The notes beneath the pieces are model-generated. The model ran no database searches. It saw only the letters and a program-made list of their open reading frames with translations, and had not been told where the DNA came from. Positions 21,165-33,921 of a stretch of 64,000 nucleotides of DNA are shown one piece after another (the first letter of the stretch is position 1; the number at the start of each line of letters is the position of its first letter). A program made the translations under genes and the position numbers. Source of the stretch: Neoceratodus forsteri (Eukaryota; Chordata; Ceratodontiformes; Ceratodontidae); NCBI GenBank assembly GCA_016271365.2, contig CM057452.1:828040001-828104000 (forward strand). Reading direction: 5' to 3'.

Positions 21165-22604
21165 AGAAGCCCCAGCAACTCTTGTTGAAGCCAGGTGGTG
21201 AACACTGGTGGATGGACAAGTAATGGAATATACCTGAAGTATAGTTTTTTTAGGGAAAAAAAATTGAAGGATTGAAGGGAGTGTCTGTGATTTACTGACT
21301 GTGTTTGGAACTTCAAAGAAGTCAGTTATAGTCCCCAATGACAGTATGAACTTGTAGGTGTGCCCACAGACAGATTTGAAGAATCACTCTTCTGTGTACC
21401 ATGCACAAGATGGCAGCATTGGAAGTGCATGATGGACCAACAGGCAGTGTCATGACATCTACTATGCATGTATTCATCAGATGATGCTGCACAAGCACAG
21501 TGAGGCAGGGAAGAGAAGGGAACTAGCACATTCAAGATTTATACTCACACTGGTAATGGCATGCATGGACCCTCCATTATAAGGCAATGCCCAATGGAGA
21601 AGGGAGTGGGAGGGTGTCCAACTATGAAGCATGGAACAGTGCCTGAGGATGCCAATGTCTGAACAGTAAGGATCATTGCTACTCAGCTACAATGCAGCCC
21701 AGGCTCTTCCACCTTGTACCTCTAGTCACTATCGAGGTGGAGAGTGAAAGATTGATCCTTGAGGTGCTATCAGTTCCTCCAGGACATCACTCTCTGTGTT
21801 TTTGTTGTGGGCAGTGAGCACCCTGCTTCCAGGGGAGTGCTCTACTGCAACAGATGCATGGCACAGTATGTGACCTCTGTGGTTAGAGGTCACATGAGTC
21901 CACAAGTATGCTAGGGAAGCCTTGACATGCCACAGTCACTACAACTGTGCGATGGATCCACAATGAAGCAGGCAGCATGCAGGTATGGGAGGTGAACTAA
22001 GGATAAATACACCCATTTTACATAACACTGCAAAAAGGCAAGGTTCCGGTTTAGGATGTAAATTATGTAATAAACATAGCCCTTTCTACCTCTACACAAA
22101 CTGGATGGTTCCAATGTAGTGCTGGCTCTAAATACAGCAAGAGGCCAGACAAGATAGACAGCAGAAAATATAGAGCCGATAATTTAGTAACATTGAAAAT
22201 AAGCCTAAATCTGGGTATCATGTAGTACAGGACTTCCAAAAATGAAAATAGCACAAACAAATTATACTGTTTGGTAGGAGCTGTGATCCTGTGCTGTAGC
22301 CTGGTTAGATGTACATATGAGTATAACATAGATCAGATTTCCTTATAAGATAGGTCAGATTTCCCCTTTGAAATCACATGTACATCAGCAGCCTTTCAGG
22401 TGAACATAACCCTGTCTGTAAGGATTTTGTAATACAGAGAGATTACTCCTCACAATAAGAATGCAAGATGGAGCCTCATATTCTAGGTAGGAAGCTGGAT
22501 GAATGCAGATCTCTATCTGTTCTTAAAGAGCAGCTGATGCCTTCAGGAGAACTTTAACAAAATATAATATGCAAAGTTCAGCATGTACTGTATGTCACAT
22601 TAGT
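21165..22604. other. Unassigned
   Basis: No gene or known repeat recognised. GC content is higher at 21400-21930 than in the flanks. Open frames 21326-21535 and 22063-22329 (minus) carry no motif. Confidence 0.4.
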
Positions 22605-23045
22605 TCAGTATTTCTGCTCCCCATTATTTATGACTATGATAATTTGAATGAAAACAAGATCTTTGCCCTCAGGAGTTTGTCTAACCCTTAAGTTTGAATA
22701 ATTGACTCTTGACTCTTCCTTTGAACCCCTTCTGTGCATCACCTCTGTTTTCTCCTTAATCTTGTTTAGGTGAGGTTTCCAAAATTGAACACAGTACTCT
22801 AGATATGGAGTGACATGTGACCTGTACAGTAGCAGTACTTGTATCTTTTCATTGCAGCTTGTAAGTCCTTGCCTTACTGCCCCGCCCCAGTATCCTGATT
22901 GTTTTGCTACACTAACTAGACATTTTATGTTTCCATGTTTCAAGTTACTGGTTACTATGATGTCTAAATCTCTTTCCTCCTGTGAGGCTTCCACAAGGAC
23001 ACTATTTTTCTTCATTTTACTTGTGGGTTACGTTTGCCCATAAGC
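22605..23045 (-). pseudogene. CR1 RT C-terminal fragment
   Basis: The 136-codon minus frame reads VEASQEERDLDIIVTSNLKH, then LLYRSHVTPYLEYCVQFWKP and HLNKIKEKTEVMHRRGSKEE. This is the thumb/C-terminal region of CR1 proteins (ERDLGVIVS, RPHLEYCVQFW, ...VQRRATK). It lacks the RT core and the 3' UTR, so both sides are cut. It is strongly diverged from the CR1 copies at 35-37 and 59 kb. Confidence 0.75.
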
Positions 23046-23457
23046 ATAACTTCAATTTTTAGCATACCATTTTAAGTGCCAGGCATCTGACAGCTGTTCA
23101 AGTTGTTTCACATCTTTCTACATGTAAATGTACCCGAAGAAACAATTATTTTTTCAGGCTTGTACAATAGGTGTTACTTACTGGGTCTGTCCTTTGGCAG
23201 ATGGTTCTGGCTTTGTTGTTGTAAAAGTTAATGATTTAACGGACACATGGTGCCTCAGTCTGATGTGTCTCCTTTCATTGTCCTGATTTAGCAGTACTGC
23301 TGTTCAGTAAATGTGCTGTAGGTGCTGTGGTACTTGGCATTAGCTGTCCCCTTGGGGGTGAGATCTCTAGTGCAAACTTGACGGCTGCAGTTTCTTCTGT
23401 GGCTGGGCAATGTCTATGTTTATGGTGCCTGGCTTAAAACTTCAGTAAAAACAATTT

Positions 23458-23645
23458 CATAGAAAAACAGAAACACATAATTTGTTTGTGGAAAAGGACC
23501 TGTAGGCCCATCTTGTCTGCTTTGCTTTTCCCCTGTCTATTCCAACACATTAGACCCCATTTGTCATCAGTGTCCCTCCCACCTTCCTTTCCTCTACTTA
23601 TTATGCCTGTGTGCCTATTCTAATGTTGTAATACATAATAAAGGA
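23458..23645 (-). mobile_element. CR1 LINE 3' fragment
   Basis: catagaaaaacagaaacaca, followed by aaaaggacctgtaggcccat, is the reverse complement of a CR1 3' end. The rest (cctttcctctacttattatg) matches the fragment at 8159-8420. Truncated at the 5' end. Confidence 0.65.
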
Positions 23646-26600
23646 AATAGTTATCACACCTGGACAGCTGTTTAAGGAATGGAAGTTTCAGGGCTACCAA
23701 AGTCACCAGATCAACAGGAACTCATACAAGAATTGTCAAAGAGATGGTGAAGGAGACAGATGAACTTTTACCACATATACTGAAAGACATCAAATTCTTC
23801 TGTGGAGAAACAGCACCCCATTTAAAATGAGATGTAGCATCTCAGCTGTGGTATCCTGTGTAAATAAAATTTCTTTAAAAAAAACATTGGGATGCAGTGC
23901 ATGAACAGTACTATTCTATAATATTTTTCAGTCCAGGCTTTACCAGTAGTTACTCAAAGTACCAGTTGTACTGAGTTGAGCTGAGGACAGTGTCAATATA
24001 TAGACCACGATATAACTGGAACATGCCTAGAAAAGGTAACATTAGTCCTCCTAAAATCCATTAGAATTCATACCTTCTACTTTAAGAAGGGGTGAAATAT
24101 GGCACTGGTAAAGGCATTCCCCAACTAAAGCCAACAGATAACATCTGGGACCCTGGGGTGAGACCTTAATGAATACCTGCTCCTCAACTGGTGACAGTAT
24201 CTCTTCACCAGAAGGTAAATCTCATCTGGATGGGTAGTTACTGTTGCTTCAAATCCCTGAGAGAAGATATGTTTGAACTCCTCTTTTTAATGCTCTAGTG
24301 AGTGAATGAAAGAGATGAAGTAATTTAAATGCTAATAAGACAGAAGAAGAGCAACAATATGTGCTGAAGGATGTGTAAATAACAAGAAAACAGATACTTT
24401 CTAAGTTGTGTGGTTTCTATAAACACACGTACTGTATAATCAAAAGCCTTAAACCCCAACAACACATAATGGATATTTAAATCTCTTTCTCTGTGTGTGT
24501 AGGGTTAAACTAACTAGAAGAAGATTCAACTGTTGCTACATTCTGTTGTACATGTCACTACTCAGGACTTACCACAGCCAACACATACACAGACAGACAG
24601 ACAGATGCATACATGCATGCATGCTCACATGCTCACACACACACAAAACATAAAGTAACATGAATCTTTAAAATATGCACAGGAGTAGCATCAAGGCAAT
24701 AGGTGGAAATAATCACTTGCTTCCTAAAAACCTCTCTTAAACTGGAAATGTACAAGGAACAGAGAAGTGTATACTTTTAAAACCCAAGTTTAATAAACTT
24801 GAGGACATTGGTGTAGTAACACAAAGTAAGACAATGTACATTTGTAGGCAGGATGCTTTTGAAAGATGGCTGATATCCATTTGCTGCATTCAGACAATGC
24901 CATATCAATGCCTAATGCACTGTTTTGTAAAGTTGTTGATTATATTTTGTGTAATGAAATGGGCTGTATGAATCCAAGAAGTCAACCCATTCAGTTTGCT
25001 CTAGTTCTTGTTTGCACAAATGCTCTTTACTAGTGTGTCGCATCATACACATCATCCACAAATCACTTCAGTTTTAAAAATGTAATGCAGAAGTGCATGT
25101 TAACAGTAAAAGTTTTGACCTATACTTCTTACTCTTACTCTGTTCTTTAGTGATCCTTAGCTCATGTTTTGTAAGGCACACTTATTCCCCTTTTGAATCT
25201 GCTTTAGCACTTTTTTAAATTTGAAATAATAAAATAAGAGATTTTTGTTAATATGGCTATCCCCAGATATAATCTGTTTTCTCTGTTGCTTATGACGATC
25301 CACTGGTTAACATCCCATTTCACGCTAAAATAAACAAGAGCATGACAGACACTACTAACTGACTTTATGTGGTAATGAATGTTCAAAAGAAGCTGAAGAT
25401 TGTGATGTAAATGTGAGGATATCCAAGGAGTGCTTGTTTTGTTAATTCGGATGTAAAAAAATGCTGAAGTACAGTAGACTCAAAATGGCAAAAAGGGTAT
25501 ATTGCAATACAGGAGATGGGGCAGTCTGTATAAAAACAATGAAAAAGACAGATAAAAAGAGTCACCATAACAACCACTCTGCTTTAAATGGGTATCTCTT
25601 GAGTTTTTTGTTTTTAGTCTATTTATAGAAAACAGCTTTGTTTATACATCATTTAATACCATCAGATCTTTTTGTTCTACATTTCATAGTCATTATAATC
25701 ATTAGCAAGATGCATTTCAATTCTATTATATTAACTTGAAGACTTCCTTGGGAAAAATAATACAAATAAACATGACAGACATATCAATGGACTTCTTTGC
25801 TAATGTCCATTTGGTTAATGGAAACAAATAAAGGATGATTAATATTTAATTTTCAGGAAATTGTAAATGGAAGAAGTCTTGTATGTGCATATGAAATATG
25901 TGGGATATAAAGACATATGACTGCTATATCATTAGATATTACATAAATTACAGTATATTACAATATTTTCAGAGAAAGAACCATTATTATTACTCAGGTA
26001 TTAGTTGTAATGCTACACTTTGATTGCCCTGTAAAAGAACAAGATGGACTCCCAGTCACTTAACTTATTTCATTTACCAATCTGGTGCTGTTTTTCAATT
26101 ATTTTTATGTAACACCTCCAGTTACCTAGTCTATAATTCCCCTACTGATACTTGTGTTGGCAGCCAACCATAATCATGTGGGTAGCAGACAGCTTCCCAT
26201 CTAAAACTTCAGTAAGTCCTACTGAAAACAGCATGCTATTCAAATCATATTCTTTGTCTCCCTTTCAGAATTATTCACTTCTTGACATCATAGCTAATAG
26301 TTATCTAACTATATATAAAACTGATGCTGTCTCTATCAATTATACACTTTCGTATTGCTGGATTTCAATATGTGTTTGCATTTATTTTGATATTAATACT
26401 GGTATGCTATTTCTGAACTAGCTGTTTGTATGTAATAACTTTTATGGACTACCTTGCTTGTTTCATAATTGAAATTTGCAATACCATTTTTAATGTGTGC
26501 AGTATACTCAGATGCTAGTTCATGGCACATCAGGCTTAGTAAAAGCACATAAGAAGCACAAAATGTTGACATGTCACTACTTGTATTTTCTATTTTGTAA

Positions 26601-27527
26601 TCCTACACTAAGAAACAGTTTTAAAAGTTAAAAGCTAAAAAGTTTATCAGCAGTTTTTTTATGATGCTTCCATGAGACTGCAGGTGCCTGTTTTTTGCCT
26701 TATTTAAAACTGTTTACTGTGAACACTGCAGTTCATTTGGAGTGACTTTCTTCTTTTGCTCTCATAAATATTAATCCATTGTTAGCATCTGTAGCAGATC
26801 AGCAAGTCATCTTGTTACAAATAATCCTTATTACTGGCAGAGATGGACTTCAGATTTGGACTCCAAAAACTGGGCACATTTTCCTGGCAGGCAAGGCAAA
26901 GTCTTGTACATAACTTCTTGCTGGTGAAGGCAGGAGACAGCAAATATTAGCATAGTCTGGTGAAAATCATTAACAGACATTACACTGGTGACACAGGCAT
27001 ATGTATTTCAAGCTGAGAGGCCATGTCTTGAGACATCAGCAGTGGAGAGTGAAGGAAATCAATACTTCTTTCTTTTTGCACAGCATATTTATTCATATCT
27101 GCTTATAAAATGTATGCAGGCGGAACGACATGATGTACCTTGAATACCTTTTGACCTTAACATTACAATCGTACTATGTTCCCCAATTGGAGTTCTTTGC
27201 ATCAACAACCCCACACATTTTTTTGTGGCACAGGGCCCAAGATTATAGGTGGCTGTGATGCTGATGGCTATGAGTGAGTTTTCTGCCCCACTTTTATACT
27301 TTCACCATCATATTGCCTGCAGCAACACTTGGAATGTGCAGTGGCTCTTTGGAAGAGGTAGAAGATATTGTACCTATCTGCTGCCCTAGAGGGGCCACTG
27401 CAGTGGCAGGATCAGGGTACTTACTTTACATCTCTGTACAGGAAGTGTTGCTGTTGTCTGCATGACCTCTGACCCTGGGCCACATGATTTCTGAAATTGA
27501 GTCTTGAGCCTTAACCCAGGCCACTGA
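23646..27527. other. Unassigned, AT-rich 3.9 kb
   Basis: The longest stretch of the window without a recognised element. It holds a mixed microsatellite at 24589-24650 ((ACAG)n, (ATGC)n and (AC)n). Open frames do not exceed 90 codons and carry no motif. I found no exon-like block, though short exons cannot be excluded by eye. Confidence 0.45.
24589..24650. repeat. Compound microsatellite
   Basis: Consecutive short arrays: acagacagacagacag, catgcatgcatgc, then cacacacacac. Confidence 0.85.
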
Positions 27528-27690
27528 AATTTATTTATTTTCTATTTGTTTATTTACCATTTTTGACCAGGAAAGGCACACTAAGCTGTGATAGTTTGTT
27601 CCCAGGTGCATCCTGGGGGGAAGGTTACATGCACCTATTTTGTTGATGAGAGAATGTTGGCCATGTCACCAAGGAAATTCCCCTACTCTT
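27528..27690 (-). repeat. V-SINE 3' half, cut at the Tx1 target
   Basis: On the minus strand this is a V-SINE-type 3' segment ending in a (taaa)-like tail at 27528-27550. Its inner boundary, ggaaattcccctactctt at 27673-27690, is the same SINE position at which the V-SINE at 57701 is cut. The next base (27691) starts Tx1 element D. The 5' half of this SINE was not found on the far side of D. Confidence 0.65.
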
Positions 27691-27734
27691 CCAGCAGGGA
27701 GAACCTATGGCTGTCTGTGGCTGAATGTCAGAAT

Positions 27735-30700
27735 GGCCACTCCTGGTGAGCTTGGAGAGAAGATAGACATGTTGGAGGCTGGGAAGTGGTGCTTCTCCCC
27801 TGCCTCAACAAAGCATTGGAGACTGGCCATGATTTGGACATTAAAATGGTTTCTGCAGGCACAATGATATCTAATAAAGTTGAATTAAATGCTTCAAATA
27901 GTAAAACTTTTGCAACTTCAGAAACAGAAAAGATTACAGATAAGTGTGAAATGACTGGTGGTTTTGTTCCTGAAGCTCCAAATCATCAAGAAAATGCAGG
28001 CAGCCTGTATGCACAATTAATGCAGGAAGAATCGATAGCAAGGAAAACACAAGTTTAATGACAAACAGCTATTGCAAATTTGCAAAAATGAACAGATCTA
28101 CAGAAAGAATGCCAGCCCCCTTCTAACAAGCAGGTCCAGTTGACTGCCTGTGATGCACCTGCATGAAAGGAAAAAACTGCTGGCAGGCCACTGCCCACTG
28201 AAACTGACAAACTGCCTGTAAATGGTGATATCTGAATACAAAGAAATCAATACAAACATAAGACAGATGCCATACCCCATGAAATGTGGAGTTTCATCAG
28301 GAATGGCACAAACAAGTCATACAAAGCTTGGCCTAAGATGACTTCTGACTCTTTCAGCTCCAAATTCTCCACTAAGGCTCTGTACACAGCAACAATCTGC
28401 CTCTAGCACTTATCTTTGCCTCTGACATGACAGGATAGTTAAACTGCAGCACTTCACCCACCTCCCTACCCTTCCCTGGCTCTGCCCCTTGCCTCCCAAC
28501 CCATTCCTACCCTCCTCCCTCCCTGCCCTCTATGCTCTGCTCACCTAGCCCTCCCACTCCCAATGTATCCTTCCCTATGCTATCTGCTTATCATCTTGAT
28601 GTGGGCATACATTGTATGGTTTACCTACACTGATGCAACAATATTGTTGTTGACATTCAGCATAGAGACATCCCCTATGTAGACTGGCAAAGTTTCACCT
28701 GTCAAACATCGGTCAGTTTTTCTATCGGGGGCTGTGCCCCCCAAAACCTCCCATGCAAGATGCTCCACCCCTACACCCCCTTCTAAAGATTGTTAACTCT
28801 GAGTTGGAGAGAACATGAAGGGGGTTGGTGAAACACAGCGAAAGGGCAAAATTTCACCAGCAGTTGAAAATGTCACTGTGGGGGATTTCGACGATAGGGT
28901 TTTGCCCTTGCAATAGTACACCAATTGCACAATGCCTCAGCGTACCTAGTGCTTTATGTTTGAATTTATGTAACCTCCATGTATATTTTTCTCAGTATTT
29001 GTATATTTGTCTGCAGTATTGTACCTTGTTGTCTAATGTATCTGATGTGGAACCAATCAATGGGCATCTGTTCACAGGTATTATCCATGATCTCAATAAA
29101 AAAAAATTCAGAATGTACTGTGGAATCTGGATTGTTAGCTGTAGGATGGAAATGATCCCTGCATACAGGCAGGTAGGTCTCCAGCTCCCCTTTGATCAAG
29201 ATGCCACAACAGGAGAATTCTTCTATTGTAAGTACTGATGATATTTCCATTGATAAAATGGTAAGTGCTTCCTCTAATTTACTGCACAAATAATCCACTG
29301 CTACCACAGACCTGCCTAACAGGGACAATGCTCCAGAGCATGAATCTCCCCTTCAAATCCCCACTGAGGTACAGGTAACTCAAAACCTGATGATAAATTT
29401 TGGTGCTCTGAAGAAATCTCCTCCCCCCTTTGCATCGAACATTGCTTTCTGAGATTGTTGCAACAAAGAGTATGCCCCAAAATGATGTTTCCATTTTTGG
29501 ATCTGGTCTACACATTGGTTCTCATATGATGGCAGAACTTTCAATGAGTACTGCTCCCATTTACACTCCTACAGCAACTTTGGCAAACATTAATCATTCC
29601 AATCTTAGACCCTATGCATCCTTATTTCATAAACCAATTTATCCAACAAAGAGAAATAATGCTGCCAGGTTGCACTACAAAGGTAGTATGGGTCTCATAT
29701 CTGACAGAATATTTATTGCCAAAAAGCCATTAAGAGGCTTACTGAAATTTTTTGGCACTGAAATTTATGCATTAATCTATGTATCAGGAGAACATACCGT
29801 TAACGTAAGCCTCAAAGCTACTTAGACATGATTCTAAGACATATGGCACAACTCACTGGCAGATGTGAGTTGCAACATATGCCTCTATGCTGGGGACCAT
29901 GTGCCAGATTCCAGAACAGGCAGGGTCCCCGGCGACTATGTCCTGTGACTTGCGGCACCTCCAGCAGTGTGCCAAAAGAATGGTGCACCCACACCCGGTG
30001 CCACATGCCACACTACCACCCTCTGACAGGGCACAGAATGCATGGCACAGCCCCCAGCCCATGCCCTGACACCATGGACATGCCACACAGAGCTGGTGGG
30101 GGGACCACTGGACCTCCATGGTGTGCATGGCATGCAGGCCAATGGTGGCATGGTGTTGCACTAGGCTGTGGACTGCCCTGCAGGGCACTGCCCAGGGATG
30201 GGGGTTGGAGGTGCCAGCAGCCCACAGAGGGCTTCCCTGCCACTGCAGGGTGGGTGGGGGCCTCAGTGGGACCATGGGTTGATGGTGACTGGTGGGGCAC
30301 TAGGCACAGAGGTGCACTCCCCATGAACATAAGTATGGTTAGACCAGCTATCAGCTAGTCTAACTGTACTTAGACCACTGTCTATCATGGCCATCTAGGA
30401 ATAGTGATTTGCTGTTCCATCAACCGCCCTCTTGGAGTCAGGTTGGAACTGCTGCCAGAAAACCCCTTGCACAATGTTGCAGGGGGGTTCTGGCATAGCC
30501 CTCCTTTGGTGCAGGCAGCCTGCGCCATGCCATAGGCCACCTTCTGGAATAGTGGGCAGCATAATGCATTCCACAAGATGCGACTTGTGCCATTGGGTTT
30601 GGCACAAGTCACCTTGTGCCATGTGAAACCTATTCTGGAATTGGGCCTCTACTGGATTAGATCATTTTTGGATGAGGTAATATGAATGGCAAAACTCTTC

Positions 30701-31765
30701 ATTGTGGACACCTTCTGAGGCAATTCCATTGACCATACCTGCTTTTAAAACAATTACTGTGCTATTTAGACAAAAAGGGGTCAATGTTACGGATTTAGTC
30801 TACTGGCTAAAACAGAAATGTACTGTTCTAGAAAACCCTGAGGCAAGTTTTGATTGTGAACATATTTGGACTGGAGGGTGGAAGGTAAGGGTGTTACTAA
30901 GATCAACAGATACAGATTTTAAACATTTACCAACTAGTTTTTTTTTTTAGAAAGGGATAAAGGGGTGTAGTTTTATGCTGGACAACCAAAGGGCTGCTAT
31001 AATTGTGGTTCGACTGGTCATTTAAGCAGTATTTTTGACAAATTGAGATGCACTTTTTGTAATGAACTTGGATATACAAGTGGACACTGAGTAAATGAAA
31101 TGTTGTGCAATCTCTGTGATGTGAAAGGTAACTCTTACCAGAGCTGCCCTTGGGCTGTGCATAATCAAAAAGATGGTAAGGAACAAAGACTACTTGTCCA
31201 TCTAGCCCAACCAGCTAAAACCACACCAGTATCCTCTAAACATGATATAATCCCCCAAGACAACCTGATCTGAGTGAGTAAGAACAAGTAGAATCTATAC
31301 CTTATACACCCACTGAAGCAATTGATGAGCCTTCTACCAGTACCGCTGTAGAGATTCAAGCCAACATGTACATGGATGTTTCAACACCAGAGGCTTCTAC
31401 CTGTACAGACCCAAGTGGTATGCCACCACCACTCCCCCCCCGCAAGTCTTACTTTGGCAAATGACAAAAAGAGTACGGTTACTAGATGTCATCAGAATTG
31501 GACTCAGCCCATTCCTAAAATACCAAATAAAAGCTGGAGTCTCCCTCACAAACAGATTTCAGTCTTTACAGGACATTTCTGAAGGATCTGATAATGAGTC
31601 AGATAATTATTCCATGTGGTCCTCACATCCTGATCAAGGATCAGATCCTGAGATTGATGTTTCTGGCATGCCTAGCAAACCTGTTGTAATGACCAATAGT
31701 AAACCAAAGTTGAAACTGATATCTAAAGGATTGCCTAGACAGAAAAAGAAAATATCTCCCTAGAA
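27735..31765 (+). pseudogene. Tx1 element D ORF1 (zinc-knuckle protein)
   Basis: A putative start lies near 27734 (MATPGELGEK). The middle portion 29430-29825 encodes FFGTEIYALIYVSG, aligned with the same region of element A. After the insertion, 30702-30950 reads FKTITVLFRQKGVNVTDLVY and HIWTGGWKVRVLL, then a knuckle series near 31000-31150: CYNCGSTGHLSS, CTFCNELGYTSGH and CNLCDVKGNSYQSC. This arrangement is typical of Tx1 ORF1, a presumed RNA-binding protein. The tail 31461-31763 is acidic, then Lys-rich. The stretch 28425-29050 does not align and may hold another insertion with a gggggctgtgcccccc hairpin at 28731. Confidence 0.7.
29822..30652. mobile_element. GC-rich insertion of unknown family
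   Basis: Tx1 ORF1 coding sequence is interrupted here and resumes at 30650 in register (SLKAT, then GLDHFW). The 830-bp insert is markedly richer in GC than its surroundings and has several overlapping open frames. The ends share catatggcacaa/cacatggcacaa as inverted words, and flanks share ctact (possible short target duplication). A 16-bp-arm hairpin sits at 30329-30372 (aagtatggttagacca / tagtctaactgtactt). No transposase is recognised. Confidence 0.45.
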
Positions 31766-33493
31766 GATTAAAATGTACATTTCCCTTTCCCCTGTTGTTT
31801 ACTTGCTATGGAGCTACCTTTGCTATCAATACTATTAATGTCAATAGTATAAAAAGATGCAGGAAAAAAAGGATAGTTTTCTCTTCCCTCATATCACAAA
31901 ATACCGGAGTATATGTTATTCAGTATAGCAGACTTCACACAATTCCTGAACTGATGGTTGCAACTAAGGTATGGTATGTTGGCCCCTCCTACTCGTCTAT
32001 AGGACCTGACACTTGCTCGGGGTGGGTATTATTTTCTATACACAGAATGTACACGTCTTAAAAATTATTGATTTAATTCCAGGGAGAGTATTCATTTTAG
32101 ACACACAGATTCAAAATACATTATTCAGACTTATTAACATTTATGCAACGCAATCTTAAGCTGACAGGATCGAGCTATTCAAATTGATACAACCTTATTT
32201 AAATGCCACTCAATATGTCATATTTGGGACGGATTTTAATTGTGATTTATCCCTCAAGAAAGAAACAAACTAAAATCAAAAAAAGTATTTTGTGACATGT
32301 CTTTTTTGTTTAACTTAATAAGAACAACAAATTTAGTGGATGCGTATCACTCAGCTACAGGTTGATCAGACCCTACTTTCCATAAAGGGAAGCTAGCAGT
32401 AAGAATTGATTTCCTTTTTATCATAAAAGGTTATGAATACATACAGTTAAAACAGACGTGGTAGAATAATTCTGATCATAATATATTGGCATTACAAATA
32501 GGCAGTGTGGGCGTTCCATCGAATGGACCAGGTACATGGAAGTTCAATTCATCACTGCTATTACAAAATAAGGTTGCTCAAAATATCTTATATTACATAA
32601 AAGCAAGAAAACCAGTTTTATGCTGTATGAGGACCCCACACTTTGAGGGGAGGATATGACAATGGAATTAACTACCTTACTCAAATTCCTTAGCAGAATG
32701 AATAAAAATACCACATATCTTCAATAACTGCACAAGCGAAAACAGTTACAAAAATTAGTGTCTCTCTCTCCCCCAGGAAACTGATCATGATTATACGAAC
32801 AAATCAAAATAGTAAAACAGGACATGTTTCAGTTTCATTTGAAACAAGCTGAGGGTCTGAAACACCAGCAATTATTTTGAACACAAGGTAAATCTGGGAA
32901 AGTGTGTCCGTATTATTGCAGTACTGCCCAAATACAACAGAAAAAGATGGATAGATTGTTAGAATCATAACCAAGTCTATCATACTGATACAAAAAGTTA
33001 TTAAAGATTGTCACGAGATTTACTAAGGACCTCTTTCAGGAGAGAGACATGGTATTAGATGGAATGGAACAGTTTTTTGATAGTTTTACTATTCTACCTT
33101 GCTGTACTGAGGTTGCAGATATTCTGACTGATGAGATTAAACCAAAAGAAATAGCAACAGTGATTTCTTCCTGGAAAAATGATGAAGTCCTGGTAGGGAT
33201 GGTCTTACATGAGAACTTTATAAATTCATAGGGTCAGAAGTTTTAGATGAAATGGCAATATTTTTTCCTGTTTACTTAATTCTCCCTCCTGACTTCTGAA
33301 TATGATAGAAGGACTGTTGATTTATCTTTATAAAAAAAGGAGATAAAAGGAATCTACAATATTGGTGGCCAACATGTCTGCTGAATACTGATTTTAAACG
33401 TCTAGCTAAAATCTTAAACACATGACTTTTACAAGTGGCAAAACATCTGATCACACTGCACAATCCTGTTTGATCCCTGACCCCGAGGGAAGT

Positions 33494-33921
33494 ATTTATT
33501 TATTTAGCTTTTGTTGACAGGGTAAGCGCACTAGACAAATCCTGCCTATTTTCAGGCACGACCCGGGGAGGGGGATACAGATGAATGTCAACTACCTTGA
33601 ACCAGATTAAGCTGTTGGTGGTATTTTTACTGAATGAGGAAAATTTGGCCAGGACACTGGGGAAATCCCCTACTCTTTTTGATAAGTGCCATGGGATCTT
33701 TAACATCCACCTCAACTACCACCAATCCAGGCAGATGAGACCTCGGTTTAATGTCTCATCTGAAAGACGGCACATCAGAAGTGCAGCACCCCTCTCATGC
33801 TGCACTACAGTGTCAGTACTGGGATATTAACCCAAGTGCCAGATGTGGGAACTGAACCCACAGCCCTCTGATCTCCCAGCCTCAGAGGCAAGTGTGCTAC
33901 CTACTAAGCCACTGACACTGA
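33494..33921 (-). repeat. Complete V-SINE with uncut target
   Basis: Minus strand: tRNA-like head with A box at 33911-33900 (tggcttagtagg) and B box at 33858-33848 (ggttcagttcc), then the V-SINE core (gatgagacattaaaccgagg and gttaaagatcccatggcact), then aaaagagtaggggatttcc at about 33664-33683, and a tail with (taaa)n at 33494. This is the reference copy that lets the broken V-SINEs be aligned, and it retains the Tx1 target motif uninterrupted. Pol III transcription from the internal boxes is the known mode of the family. It is inserted within ORF2 of element D. Confidence 0.88.

Noticed and set aside
29828..30358. 176-codon and overlapping 140-codon open frames on both strands
   Set aside because: Long frames in several registers of one GC-rich insert are expected when stop codons are rare by composition. 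No motif supports a protein.
33845..33921. tRNA-like sequence with A and B boxes
   Set aside because: It is the head of a V-SINE, continuous with the SINE core and tail, so not a functional tRNA gene. The same applies to 40407-40485 and 2175-2235.
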